NCBI RefSeq assembly: GCF_949987535.1
Contig: NC_080070.1
Span: 13,955,770 to 14,019,769, forward strand
Length of the DNA stretch: 64,000 nucleotides
Reading direction: 5' to 3'
Origin: Balaenoptera acutorostrata
Lineage: Eukaryota; Chordata; Mammalia; Artiodactyla; Balaenopteridae
A program made the position numbers and the translations under genes. Below, piece by piece: positions 33,312 to 46,102 of this stretch (its first letter is position 1; each line of letters starts with the position of its first letter). Below the pieces are notes generated by a model. The model did not search any database, was not told the origin of the DNA, and saw nothing but the letters and a program-made list of their open reading frames with translations.

Positions 33312-33606
33312 GGCTTCCCTGGTGGTGCAGCGGTTGCAAATCTGCCTGCTAATGCAGGGGACACGGGTTCGAGCCCTGGTCTGGGAAGATCCCACATGCC
33401 ACGGAGCAACTAGGCCCGTGAGCCACAACTACTGAGCCTGCGTGTCTGGAGCCTGTGCTCTACAACAAGAGAGGCCACGATAGTGAGAGGCCTGCGCACC
33501 GTGATGAAGAGTGGCCCCCGCTTGCCGCAACTAGAGAAAGCCCTAGCACAGAAATGAAGACCCAACATAACAATCAATCAATAAATAAATCTTTAAAAAA
33601 AAAAAA
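33312..33606 (+). mobile_element. CHR-type SINE
   Basis: Sense copy 'ggcttccctggtggtgcagc' with tail (aatc/aaat)n and an A-run. TSD 'gagcgtaag' at 33,303-33,311 and 33,607-33,615. Confidence 0.93.
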
Positions 33607-33615
33607 GAGCGTAAG

Positions 33616-34114
33616 TCTTGAATATCTGACAAGTACAGAGTCATGTGACAATTGGGAAGGTATATACTGTTCAGGCTTTCGTTCATGTTGTAAGTAGTAG
33701 TATTCTAATTGTATTTGGCTACCTTGCAAATTTGGAAATGGCACTTACAGGGAGAGAGAACCATAACATTTTGGAGACTATTTTCAACTGTTGTTCCAAA
33801 ATTAGTGTGTTTAAAAAAAAGTATGCATCTCCTTATTGTAAAAGATGCCTTGTGTTTAAATTAAGAAATACTCTACTCTTGTTTTACGTTTTTTCTTTCA
33901 CTAAATATATAACCTTTAAGTTAATAACACCAGAAAAATTTGACTTTTTATTTCCAGAACAGCTTAAATTAAATAAAATTTTAGGATGCTTTGAATTAGT
34001 CACTTACCTTTAAACAGGTAAGTATTTTGAAACAGTTTAAAATACTGCTTGGGGTTGTTCCTCCATTGACCTAGGATTTTTAAACTGTATTTGCTACATT
34101 ACAGAACTTATTTT
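33616..34114 (+). other. Intron 1, unassigned
   Basis: A 122-codon open frame (33,645-34,013) occurs between two SINEs, but it has no homology I recognise and starts without context; I regard it as chance. Confidence 0.45.
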
Positions 34115-34129
34115 GCAAAGTAAATTTCT

Positions 34130-34376
34130 TTTTTTTTTAATTAATTTATTTTTGGCAGCATCGGGTCTTTGTTGCGGTGCGCGGGCTTCTCATTGCGGTG
34201 GCTTCTTATTGCGGAGCACGGGCTCTAGGCGCGCGGGCTTTAGAGCGCAGGCTCATAGTTGTGGCTCACGGGCTTAGTTGCTCCGCGGAATGTAGGATCT
34301 TCCCAGACCAGGACTCGAACCTGTGTCCCCTGCATTGGCAGGCAGATTTTTAACCACTGTGCCACCAGGGAAGCCC
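34130..34376 (-). mobile_element. CHR-type SINE, internally shortened
   Basis: Reverse-complement copy lacking part of the middle. Perfect 15-bp TSD 'gcaaagtaaatttct' at 34,115-34,129 and 34,377-34,391. Confidence 0.92.
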
Positions 34377-34391
34377 GCAAAGTAAATTTCT

Positions 34392-36329
34392 GTTTGAGTT
34401 TATGGATGTGCTCTATTAAAGGGGATTACTAGGTCCAGCAGTAACATTGTAAATAGTTATTAGAACCTCTGTTTTTTGTTTGTTTGTTTTGTTTTGTCAC
34501 CTTGGATCTAATCCCATTTCATCTGTTGTAAAGTTTATACTCTCTACTTAGAAATCTGTCTGTAGCATGGAGGGAAAAAACCCCAACAGTTACTAATTTA
34601 AGAGTTTTATTTTTAAAGTGTTCTTATTAGCATAATTTCTGGTAATGTTGTATGAAGGTAATTTAATTCCCATTTATTATTTTTTAAAAATCCTATCTTT
34701 TCTATGAATCCCAAACAATTATTGCCTTTCTAGCTTTTTTTTTTACTATAAAAAGTTAAAGAACTATTGTGAATTATTCCTAAATAACTCAGAATTCATT
34801 TCTTACACATTATATTACTATATTTCCATGGGAATGGTTTCAGAGAACTTCAGATAGGAAAGACATTATGATTCAGTATAGTCCTTACATTCCTGTTTTA
34901 CAACCGCTGAAAGTGTTCATTTCATCTTAGTTTTTACATGCTTTCTTCTAAGATTTGAAATATTCTACCCATATGTTTTTCCTGCACATGTCTTCTCATG
35001 TTAACGATAAATTACACAATCTTAAGTCTCATTATACATAAGAATTTAGTTCAGTGTAACTTCTGATAACTCTATTGCAGATGATTTTTCTACTACTGAG
35101 TTTGGCACTTAATTTAAGTTTCTATATGAATTTATGAATCAAACTTTTGGTTATTGGTTATCATGGATGGCTATTTGAGAGAAAAGTTTAGTCATAAAGT
35201 CATAACTATTCTATGTCATAGCCATTCATATGCTGCTTGCTTTTCACTGGCAACTCTTGATCCTTCTCCTCCTGCTGCTAGGTTAAGTAAGATAAAGACT
35301 AAGAATTTAATACTCTAGTTAAGGTATTGGTGGTATTGATGATTTACACAAGAAGATGCTGAGAGAGTTATTCTGATTGAGTGATACTAAGAGAGAAGAG
35401 GAGGGGAAGTGAAGATAGTGAATACTTTTCCTATAAAGGGAAAAGAGAAATGGGGCCATAGGTAGTGAAGGAGATGGGGTCAAGGAATTTTTTTTTGATG
35501 AAAAAAATAAGGGCATGTATTGTAAGAATGAACCATTACGGAGTAAAAATGTGATTTCAGGAGAGAGAGAGAAGAATTGCTGGAGCAATGTCTGAAGAGG
35601 CAAAAGGGAGAGGGATTTGGTGTACAAGTGGAAGGGTTGGCTCTCAGTAGGAGCATAGACACTTTATCTTTGATAATAAGTGGTAAGGGAGAATATGTGG
35701 AATAGTGATGCTGATAGGTAGATAGATGTGATGCTGCGGATCTGTACATGTTCTCTTCCAGTCGCTTCATTTTTTTTTTCGGTGAAGTAAGACTCAAGGT
35801 TATCAGTGAAGAGTAAGTCTTGGGGATATGGTGTTGTAAGGAGAAAGATGAAGGTGTTAAAAGTTGTTAGGGAGCATGTGAGAGTGAATGGACTAGGAAC
35901 AAATAGTGAAACTGATAGGCAATATTAGGTTATGTTACTTAATATTTTACTTGCTGATGTGCAGACAGCACTGTGGGCCTCCTAACTTGTCCTCAGGTCA
36001 AAGTTCATTGTAACTTTCCAAAGCAATTTAATAATTGATACAAGTCATTCTCATTTTGACTCACAAACATAGAAGCATTGGGAAATAGAACATGAATTAT
36101 TACTTGTTCATGAAGTATCTGCCATTATCCTGCTATGAATGTAAGCTAAATTTGGAGAGATCTGGTTGCTAATTTTCTTTTTAAAAATAATTCTTTCTTT
36201 ATTGAAATTTTTTTGAATATTTATTGTTTTGTCTATGCAGAATAGCATCCCCACCATTGTAGTCTAATTTTTATACTGTATAGTGAAGCAATTGCTATCC
36301 TGTTATTTTCTTTTAAAAACTCTCCAAAT
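34392..36329 (+). other. Intron 1, mostly unassigned
   Basis: 35,330-35,900 is purine-rich on the + strand ('ggagagggatttggtgtaca') and resembles other stretches at 37,570-38,060 and 59,590-60,065, so these may be decayed copies of one ancient dispersed repeat. No genes seen. Confidence 0.45.
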
Positions 36330-36563
36330 TTGACCTGTCTTTGCTCATGCTTTTCCTGCTGCCTGAAATATAGATTCCTTCCCCGTACCCATCCCCCAAA
36401 CCTTTCAGACTTAGTTCACTTATTGTAGGAAGCCTTCCTTAACCTCTTTCCAAGGCCTAGTTAGGTGCTTCTACTTTGTGCTTTTATAGCATCCTGAGGT
36501 ATACCTATATCATTTTACTTTCTACATTGTGTTATAGGTTTTTTTTGGTATCTGTCTACTCCC
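36330..36563 (+). repeat. L2 LINE 3' fragment
   Basis: 'aggaagccttccttaacctc', 'cctagttaggtgcttctact' and 'atagcatcctgaggtatacc' follow the L2 3' region. Confidence 0.75.
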
Positions 36564-36571
36564 TCTAGACC

Positions 36572-36756
36572 AGCACTGTTCAGTCAAAATATCTGTCATG
36601 ATGGAAATGTTCCCTGCTGTCCAGTATGTCCACATGTGGCTATGTGTACTCAAAATGTGTATAGTAGGACTGAGGAACTGGCTTTTAAATTTTACTTGAT
36701 TTAAATTAATTTAAATTTAGTCACACTTAGCTAGTGGCTACCTTGATCAGTACAGT
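36572..36756. mobile_element. hAT-type MITE with 8-bp TSD
   Basis: Flanked by 'tctagacc' at 36,564-36,571 and 36,757-36,764. The interior is nearly palindromic in character ('ccacatgtggctatgtg', 'ttagctagtggctacctt'), typical of a non-autonomous hAT element. I cannot name the MER family with confidence. Confidence 0.7.
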
Positions 36757-36781
36757 TCTAGACCTTTTAAAAGTCAAGGCT

Positions 36782-37118
36782 TACTTATTTACAAAACACA
36801 AATAGAGTCACAGACATAGAAAACAAACTTGTAGTCACCAAAGGGGAAAAGAGAGGGGGAGGGAGGGAGAAATTAGGAGTTTGGGATTAACAGATACACA
36901 CTACTGTATATAAAATAGGTAAACAACAAGAACCTACTGTATAGCACAGGGAACTATATTCAATATCTTGTAATAACCTATAATGGAAAAGAATCTGGAA
37001 AATAATATATATATATATTATGTATATGTATACACATACACACATAACTGAATCACTTTGCTGTATACTCGAAACTAATACATTGTAAATCAGCTGTATT
37101 TCAGTAAAATAGATAAGT
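36782..37118 (+). mobile_element. 5'-truncated L1 (3'UTR only)
   Basis: 'actgtatagcacagggaact' to 'catttgtaaat'-type tail, with a G/A-rich tract near 36,845-36,870. TSD 'agtcaaggct' at 36,772-36,781 and 37,119-37,128. Confidence 0.85.
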
Positions 37119-37128
37119 AGTCAAGGCT

Positions 37129-38094
37129 CGTGTGGGATTCATGTTTATTTTCTCATTGCTTACCAAGAGTACTTAATCCTACTTAAATGATTGCATTCTT
37201 TTTCAGTGCTCTTAGTCCAGATAGTTCTCACTCACCTGAAATGTGGCAGTTTTCTTCTCTAGACTTTTGTTCTTAACCACAGCTTTCCAGTTTGTTTTCA
37301 GAATTATTTTGAAGCCCTGAGTTCTTCAGTCCTGTAAAACTAGGGTTTTTTTGGTTTTGTTTTCCTCTTTAGAAATGAACACCTGGGTGCTGTAAGGTTA
37401 CCTCGGAGACTTTCTCAGGGGTGGGGAGTGTGGCAAGGAAGAGCTCAGTGAAAGGTTTGGGGGGTTAAGGAGGCAGTTTCTCCTGCAGCCAAAGTAGTTA
37501 CACTTCGTAAGTTAATGTATTGGAATTGTGCTTAAGATTTCTTTTGGAGGGAAAAAAAGACTTCTAAAAGGTAAGAACACTCTTAACTGAGTATGAGGAC
37601 ATGCACATGGCACTATGTAATTAAGTGTCAGAGCTGGTGATGGAGAACAATAAATGCAGGAGGAGTTCAGACATGGAAGGTTATTATAGGCTAATAAGGT
37701 CTTGATGGAAGTTAGTGTTTAACCTAGGCAGGTAGAAGGAAGGAAAACGGATGTAATAGGCAGTGGGAATAGAATTTGAAAAAAATTAGAGATGGAAATA
37801 CATGAGGTAGTTTTGTTGAAGGAACACAACAATCTGAGTATAGTTGGATGAATTGTATAAAATAAAATTTGGCTAAATTTGATGGCACTGGATTGTGGAA
37901 AATAGTGATAGACTGAAAAAAATTTTAACTTTATATTGTATGCCGTGGGATGAAAGTGGAGATTTAAAATAAAACATGATAAAAGCAGTGTTTGAGGATG
38001 ATTGAGTTGGTAAGTGTTTGTAGGGTAGATTCAAGATGGGAAGAGGTCAAACAAAAAATGTTTAGAGAAAGACTTGGTAGTCAGATGTTATACT
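37129..38094 (+). other. Intron 1, unassigned; possible ancient repeat
   Basis: 37,570-38,060 shares its purine-rich style and short motifs ('gtagggtagattcaagatgg') with a repeat type seen elsewhere in the intron. No gene seen. Confidence 0.4.
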
Positions 38095-38480
38095 AGGCCG
38101 CTGTTGGGGGTTGGGTTCTTTGAAAGCAGATACTGAGACATTTTTTGCAGTGCAAGATGTTTATTAGGAATCAATACCTGCGAGAGGAAGAGGCACGGTG
38201 CAGGACTGAGCAGACAACAAAGTTGTATTGTGATGCAGGCTTCACAAAACCTTTGCCTATCAGCCTGGAGCTCTGGAGTGAGAGATTGCCTATCAGAGAG
38301 TCCCACATTGAGCCAGAATGGCTGGGCCTTTATACCTCTCCTTGTTTGGTCACTAGATGTGGGCTGCAGTTGAGGTAGACCTTGAAGGAGGTGACATTTG
38401 GAGGCTGTCTGCTGACTGTACTCACAGCTGGGCAGCAATTCCTTCCATGAAGGGAGAGCTTGGTGGTGCATCTCTGTGTT
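38095..38480. repeat. Possible ancient LTR-type repeat
   Basis: 'tgcaagatgtttattaggaa' and 'gaggctgtctgctgactgta' recall a dispersed mammalian repeat with LTR-like features. Short open frames on both strands (for example 38,088-38,471 minus) look accidental. Confidence 0.3.
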
Positions 38481-40022
38481 TTCTATAGCCAGAGGGTTTG
38501 CATGTGGTCAGTTCTTCCCCAGAGGAAAGCTTTTAAATACTTGGAGGTGTTTTGGTTTTTACAAAGATGGGGGAAAAGGGTACTTACTAGCATTTGATGA
38601 GCAAAGACCAGGGAAGTCAGCCATCCCACAGTATTCCAGACAGTCTGCACATTTAAAAATTGTTCAAATAAGCACATGACTTAGAATGAGTTGCTGGACT
38701 TTGATGTAGAGGAAAAAAGTGATCGTAATGATCTGAGCTTAGAAACTAACTTTGTTTTATGTATGAGGCATTATTTTCATAGAGTACACCAGAAGCTTCA
38801 GGAATTCAGTTGTCACGTAAATTGGAGGAATATTAAAGTTTTCAATCAGAACTTTATCAAGAGTTCTTTACCACTTCAGAAAATCACATAATTGATGGCA
38901 GTGCCACTCGTACAGTAATTGATGACTTAAACACTCTTCCCCTCAGTCTACAGTTGTAACCACCACAGTCACAGTGATTCTGTGTATAGATGCAAGCACC
39001 TGATGCCCTCATTATGTTGTTTATTATAGTAATTGCCTTCACATTTTGAAGTAAATATTATTTATTATAAATTAATTTCTTTCATAGGATTGAAAGTACA
39101 ATTAGGGAATTATATTGATTTTTAAAGTTGTGCTTATGTACATTATCACTGAATTTCAAGAAGTATTACAAAATGGTTGTCATAAAAGGGGGAAATTGAC
39201 TTGTTTTCAGTAATGGTGGATTGGGTTATTTGGACAAACTCTTTTGATAAAAACAACTAAAAATCTTGGAAACATTATTTTTAAAAATCTTAAAGAATGA
39301 AGAGCTGAAAAGATAGTGGAGAGTTGCCAGGCCAAATTATAGAAAAGAAGCAGAAACCCGAAGAAATAAGTAGATGATGAAGTAGCTTTTGCCCTAGGGG
39401 CAGTTGCCAGTCTGTTTGAATTTGGGCTTTAGTTTTGGTGGACTTCGTGGGGGTGAAGAGGACAGAATTCAAGGCCTAGAGTTCATCCAGAATGAGAGTC
39501 AAAAAGAGAACAACTCCATTTGAAGATGGTACCCAAGAACTTCATCATTAGGTTAAGGGTGAAAGAGAACTGTCTACCAATTCCAATATCTAGGGGATTT
39601 GTAGGGTTGATTGGAGCAGGGCAAGAAAAGGGAAATTAATTAAAATAAACTCTTCAAGTTGTGACCATAGTTTTAGTCCTCACACTGATTGGCAGTTAGA
39701 TTTGTCCTGCCTGGGTGATCCAGGGACCCTTTTATTATGGTTACTGTTTCCGACTGGTAGTACTCCCAAGGTCTGGCAGAAGGAAAGGCAAATCATCTGT
39801 AGAGAAAGTCCCCTTCATTCTGAGGGAATTGCCACCAGTAATTTTTCAGGGACAAAGAACAGTACATTGTCACAAGTAACCAAGCATAGTTTAAAAAAAA
39901 AAAACAAAACAAAATTATATGAAATATGATGTAGAATTCAATTAATATAGTTAAGATTTGTGTAGTTTTAAAATTGAAATATAATTGATATATAACTGTG
40001 GTTTTTTCTTTATGTACATATA
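38481..40022 (+). other. Intron 1, unassigned
   Basis: No recognised repeats or genes in 1.5 kb. An A-run near 39,893-39,903 may mark a decayed insertion end. Confidence 0.45.
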
Positions 40023-40041
40023 CCTCAAGGTAAGTTTTTTA

Positions 40042-40398
40042 TTTTTTAAATTTTTCATAAATTTATTTATTTATTTATGGCTGCATTGGGTCTTCGTTGC
40101 TGTGCACGGGCTTTCTCTAGTTGCGGTGAGTGGGGGCTACTCTTCGTTGCGGTGCACAGGCTTCTCATTGCAGTGGCTTCTCTTGTTGCGGAGCATGGGC
40201 TCTAGGCACCCGGGCTTCAGTAGTTGTGGCACGTGGGCTCAGTAGTTGTGGCTCGCAGGCTCCAGAGCAGAGGCTCAGTAGTTGTGGCGCACGGGCTTAC
40301 TTGCTCTGTGGCATGTGGGATCTTCCTGGACCAGGGATCGAACCCGTGTCCCCTGCATTGGCAGGCAGATTCTTAACCACTGAGCCACCAGGGAAGTC
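40042..40398 (-). mobile_element. CHR-type SINE (long form)
   Basis: Full-length reverse-complement copy with a 19-bp near-perfect TSD around 'ggtaagtttttta' (from 40,023 and from 40,399). Confidence 0.93.
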
Positions 40399-40479
40399 CC
40401 TCGAGGTAAGTTTTTTAAAAAGAAAAATATAGTAACATGCATGGAAATGGCACTGTGAATAAGAACTACAGAGCATAAA

Positions 40480-43400
40480 TGGATCCACAAAATTCTCAGA
40501 TATCACAAATTTCGGAGTTAAAACAGTTGCTTTTTGTTACGTTTAAAGAATTAAAGACATATTTGAAGACAAGCAGGGAACGAGAGATAAAAACCAAATA
40601 GAAATTTCAGAAACGAAACTATGCCAAATATACCTAAGGGGAAAATTTAACAAATTATGCTTAGCTGAAGAAAGAATTAGTTACCTGGAAGGTAAGGCAG
40701 AAGAAACTTTCCAGAATGCACCACTGAGAGTCAAAGATATGGAAAATATTGGAGAGGTTAAGTGGCGTGCAAGACAGAGTGAGATCTAACATAATTAAAT
40801 CAGAGCTCCAGAAAGTGAAGAAAGAGATTGATACCAAGGTAATATTTGTAAAGGAATTTCTGGCTGAAAAATTTCTAGTTTTGATGAGAAACCAGTTGAT
40901 AGATTTAAGAAGCTCAGTGAATTTCTAACAGTATAAATAAAAAGCAGTCTGCACCCAGACAGATCACATAGTGAAACAGCATAAACCCAAATACAAAGAG
41001 AAAAACCTTAGAAGCAGCCAGAGGAAGAATTTCTTTCAAAGGAGCAGCCGTGGACTGACAGCTGACTTTCTCAACAGAAAATCATATATATTCTCAAAAT
41101 AACTGCCTGTTTATACTTATAAATTCTATACTTAAAAAAAATACTCAAGGATGAGGGTAAAATAAACATCTAGTTGAACAAAATCCATCAGCCCTTTGTA
41201 AAGAAAATTGAAGACAATTTAGTTTTCTACTTTAGGCAGAAAGATTCCAAATAAAGGTCTGAGGTATAAGATGGAATGAAGAGTAAAGAGAGGGACAAAT
41301 ATGTGGATGTGTTGAATTAAACATTGTATAAAATATTAGTAAGGCCTTAATTAAAATATATGACGAAAGAAGGCTGTGTTCTGAGATCTTCTGTTTTCTG
41401 GGAGAAAGAGCGTATTAATTGACTTGACTGATAATTGCATGTTTTAATTTCTAGGCTAAAAACTAATAACTCTTAGGAGAGGAGAAACATGGAATAAAAA
41501 AAAAATTATCCCAAAGAAAGCAAGAAAGGTAACAAAAAGCAGGTAGGACAAGTAGCACAAAGTAAGATGGGTAGATTTAAATCTGAACATAGCACCAATT
41601 ACATTAAGTACTAAATGAATTAAATGCTTCACTTAAAAGCCAAAGATTTTTAGACCAAATTTAAAAAAAAATTAGTTATGTGGGTTTTATCTGGGACCTA
41701 AGTAAAAGTTGTAGTAAGATAAATCATGCATATTTTAACAGTGAATATGGTATGGTTATATTAATATCAGACAAAGTAGACATTAAGGCAGAAAGCATTA
41801 TTGGCAATCAGGAGAGTCCCTTCAAAATGTAAAGTGAGCGATTCACTAGGAAGATTTAATAATCTTAATATAGGATAGCCAGAAATATAGCTTCAGAATA
41901 CATATAGCAAAAATTAACAAAACTACAAGAAGTAGACAGATTTGTAGTCTTAATGGGATGTTTTTAAACATTTCTCTTATTACTTGATAAAAGAAGCAGA
42001 CAGGTTGGGTAGGATTTAAAATATTTGAACAACACAATGAATGAACTTAACCCAGCTGATGTATGGAACCTGTTGCACCCAGTGGTAGAAGACTACACAT
42101 CATTTTCAGGCACATATGGATATTTGGGGGGGAAATTGTATACTAGGTCTAAAACAACTTCCAACAAATTTCAAAAGATAGAAATAAAAGAGCATCTTTT
42201 CTTTCCATAATACATTTTTATTAAAAATTGTCAGTAGGGTAATTTTAAAAGCGTCATGTGTTTATAAATTGTGTAACTACTTTGAATTAATCCATGCATC
42301 AAGGAAGAAATCACAATGGAAATTAGGAAGTACCTTGAACTGGATGAATACAAAATTTTGATGTCAAGTTGTGGAATTTGATCAATCTCAGATCATTTAA
42401 AACGGGATAATCAGACGTTATGTCCCTCACATGTAAAGGATCTTGACCAAAAAAAAAAAGTAGGAAATACCCAGCACCAGGCTATGAAAGATTCTTGATT
42501 GGAAAAAAAAAGATTGCGTCTCGTAAAATCTTTAGATCAAACCTCTAGATCTAACTGGCTTATGGGAAATACAGGAACAAGGTAAGTGACCCATGAGAAA
42601 GCAATCAACCAAATCCAGAAAGTGGGACTTTCTACAGTATACATGACGTTTTTTCCTAACAAATCAATGTCATAGTAAAGGAAAGAAGGACAGGGAAAAG
42701 GAAAAGGAAAGGCTAGATAGGTGTACTATTAGAATAAAAGTTTTGATAACTATAACAGTCACTCCCCCCAATGGAAACAAAATTAAAAAGTTATAGAATG
42801 CAGCTAAATAGTGCATGGAGAGAAATTCAGAGTCTTAAATGTGTACAACTACGAAATAAGAAATCTCATTAATTGTCAACTTCAATATCCATTTATCACA
42901 GGAATTTAATTTTGACAAACACCTGGAAAATAAAGGAGGAAACAAATAATGCAGAGGAGAGTCATACAGTAGAGAACATTATCAAAGCCAGAATTGATTT
43001 TTTAAAAAGAGGAATGGATAAATCTCGAATGAATAGTGATCAAGAAAAAAAGTCATAGAATAACCAAGAGCAAGGAGCAAAAAAGAAGGGGGCTTAGGGG
43101 GAACATCATTACATACCCTAAAGACATTTTAAAAGATCATAAGACAGAATAATGAACGGCTTTAAGCCAACTAATTAGAAAACTTAACAGAAATGGACAA
43201 ATTCTTGGAAAAATAACACCAAAGCTGACTCTTAGAATATTCAGAAAACTCAAAAGTAGTATCACAGCTTAAAACCAGTAGTCAAGGGAGTCCAGTGGTT
43301 GGAACTTCGTCTTCCAGTGCAGGGGGTGCAGGTTCAGTCCGTGGTCGGGGAGCTAAGATCCCACATACCTCGCGGCCAAAAAACCAAAAAACATAAAACA

Positions 43401-43924
43401 GAAGCTATATTGTAACAAATTCAATAAAGACTTTAAAAATGGTTCACATCAAAAGAAAAAAATCTTTAAAAAAAAAAAAAAAAAACAGTAGTCAAAGCTT
43501 TCCCCCAAAGAAAACTAGTAATTCTGCCATTCATTCAAGGAAGAAAATTTCTGTCTTGCATATGTTCTTCCAGAGACCAGCGAGAGAGAAAATGTTCTCA
43601 ACTTCTTCAAAGTTAGCACAACTTTGATTCCAAAGCAAGACAAGAAGAAATGATAAAAGAAAATTACCAGGCTACTTCCATTCATGAACACGGATGTAAA
43701 ATTTCTAAACAAGATATTAGGATATCTGTCTATCTAAATAAAACAAGAGTGCATTATGACCAAGTTGGATTTATCTTAGGAATGTAAGATTTAATACCAG
43801 AAAAATAAATTTATGTTTGTGTTGCCATTTTAACAGGTTAGAAGAGAAGAAACATATGATCTGCTGAGTAGTTGCAAACAGTGCTTGGTAAAATTGAGCA
43901 TTCATTAGTCATAAAACCTGAGAC
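40480..43924 (+). mobile_element. Old L1/HAL1-type LINE, sense (5' portion)
   Basis: Decayed LINE in sense: an ORF1-like coiled-coil stretch at about 40,640-40,900, then 'gaaaaaccttagaagcagcc' and ORF2 endonuclease-like text ('atatcagacaaagtagacat' near 41,765). Interrupted by a SINE (43,286-43,485) and split from its 3' portion (51,236-52,230) by the younger full-length L1. Confidence 0.65.
43286..43485 (+). mobile_element. CHR-type SINE with a distinct 3' tail
   Basis: Short head and 'gatcccacatacctcgcggc', then a unique tail 'attcaataaagactttaaa' before the A-run. TSD 'cagtagtcaa' at 43,276-43,285 and 43,486-43,495. This tail marks a different CHR subfamily from the other copies. Confidence 0.88.
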
Positions 43925-43938
43925 AAATCTAATGTGAT

Positions 43939-46102
43939 GGGGGTCTGGGCAAGATGGCGGAAGAGTAAGACGCGGAGATCACCTTCCTCCCCACAGGTAC
44001 ATCAGAAATGCATCTACATGTGGAACTGCTCCTATAGAACACCCACTGAACGCTGGCAGAAGATGTCAGACCTCCCAAAAGGCAAGAAACTCCCCACGTA
44101 CCTGGGTAGGGCAAAAGAAAAAAGAAATAACAGAGACAAAAGAATAGGGACGGGACCTGCACCAGTGGGAGGGAGCTGTGAAGGAGGGAAGGTTTCCACA
44201 CGCTAGGAAGCCCCTTCGCAGGCGGAGACTGCAGGTGGCGGAGAGGGGAAGCTTTGGAGCCGCGGAGGAGAGCGCAGCCACAGGGGTGCAGAGGGCAAAG
44301 TGGAGAGATTCCCTCACAGAGGATCTGTGCCAAGCAGCACTCACCAGCCCGAGAGGCTTGTCTGCTCACCCGCTGGGGCAGGCGGGGGCTGGGAGCTGAG
44401 GCTCAGGCTTTGGTCGGATAGCAAGGAGGGGACTGGGGTTGGCGGCGTGAACACAGCCTGAAAGGGTTAGCGCACCACAACTAGCCGGGAGGGAGTCTGG
44501 GAAAAGGTCTGGAGCTGCTGAACAGGCAAGAGACTTTTTCTTGCCTCTTTGTTTCCTGGTGCGCGAGGAGAGGGGATTCAGAGCGCCGCTTAAACGAGCT
44601 CCAGAGACGGGCGCGAGCCGCGGCGATCAGCACGGACCCCAGAGACGGGCATGAGACACTAAGGCTGCTGCTGCCACCACCAAGAAGCCTGTGTGCGAGC
44701 ACAGGTCACTATCCACACAGCACCTCCCGGGAGCCTGTGCAGCCCGCCACTGCCAGCGTCCCGTGATCCAGGGACAACTTCCCCGGGAGAAGGCACGGCG
44801 CGCCTCAGGCTGCTGCAAAGTCACGCCGGCCTCGGCCGCCACAGGCTCGCCCTGCATCCGTACCCCTCCCTGCCCCCGGCCTGAGTGAGCCAGAGCCCCC
44901 GAAGCAGCTGCTCCTTTAACCCTGTCCTGTGTGAGTGAAGAACAGATGCCCTCAGGCGACCTACACACAGAGGCGGGTCCAAATCCAAAGATGAACCCCG
45001 GGAGCTGTACGAACAAAGAAGAGAAAGGGAAATTTCTCCCAGCAGCCTCAGAAGCAGCGGATTAAAGCTCCACAAACAACTTGATGTACCTGCATCTGTT
45101 GAATACCTGAATAGACAACGAATCATCCCAAATTGAGGAGGTGGACTTTGGGAGCAGGATATATTATTTTTTCCCCTTTTCCTCTTTTTGTGAGTGTGTA
45201 TGTGTATGCTTCTGTCTGAGATTTTGTCTGTATAGCTTTGCTTTCACCATTTGTCCTAGGGTTCTGTCCGTCCGTTTTTTTTTTTTTAACTTAAAAAATT
45301 TCTTTTTTCTTAATAAATTTTTCCTTAATAATTTTTTTCTTATTTTTTATTTTAAAAAGTTAAAAATTTTTTTTCTTAATTTTTTCTTATTTTTTATTTT
45401 TAAAAAATTGAAAAAATTTTTTTAAAAATATTTTTTTCTTATTTTTTATTTTTAAAAAATTTAAAAATTTATTTTAAAAAATTAAAATTTTTTTCTTAAT
45501 AAATTTTTTCTTAATAATTTTTTAATTTTTTATTTTATTTTATCTTACTTTGTTTTATTTTATTCTCTTTCTTTCTTTCTATTTTTTCTCCCTTTTATTC
45601 TGAGCCGTGTGGATGAAAGGCTCTTGGTGCTCCAGCCAGGCATCAGGGCTGTGCCTCTGAGGTGGGAGAGCCAACTTCAGGACACTGGTCCACAAGAGAC
45701 CTCCCAGCGCCACGTAATACCAAATGGCAAAAATCTCTCAGAGATCTCCATCTCAACACCAAGACCCAGCTTCACTCAACGACCAGCAAGCTACAGTGCT
45801 GGACACCCTATGCCAAACAACTAGCAAGACAGGAACATAGCCCCATCCATTAGCAGAGAGGCTGCCTAAAATCATAATAAGGCCACAGACACCCCAAAAC
45901 ACACCACCAGACGTGGACGTGCCCACCAGAAAGACAAGATCCAGCCTTATCCACTAGAACACAGGCACTAGTCCCCTCCACCAGGAAGGCTACACAACCC
46001 ACTGAACCAACCTTAGCCACTGGGGACAGATACCAAAAACAACAGGAACTACGAACCTGCAGCCTGTGAAAAGGAGACCCCAAACACAGTAAGATAAGCA
46101 AA
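43939..46102 (+). promoter_or_regulatory. L1 5'UTR with internal promoter region
   Basis: Begins 'gggggtctgggc' with a YY1-type decamer at 43,951-43,960, the usual place for YY1 in L1. 44,180-44,900 is GC- and CpG-rich. 45,277-45,600 is a nearly pure T/A low-complexity block. 45,600-46,102 is the conserved lead-in to ORF1. Short open frames on both strands here are not genes. Confidence 0.8.
45277..45600. repeat. T/A low-complexity block in L1 5'UTR
   Basis: Irregular tandem repetition of motifs such as 'ttttttcttattttttattt', almost free of C and G. Probably a slippage-prone VNTR-like region of this L1 lineage. Confidence 0.8.

Noticed and set aside
33645..34013. 122-codon frame in intron 1
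   Set aside because: No recognisable protein features, start lacks context, and it lies between two SINEs in otherwise non-coding DNA.
44180..44900. GC-rich region as a second host-gene promoter or exon
   Set aside because: It lies wholly within the L1 5'UTR, between the L1 TSD and ORF1.
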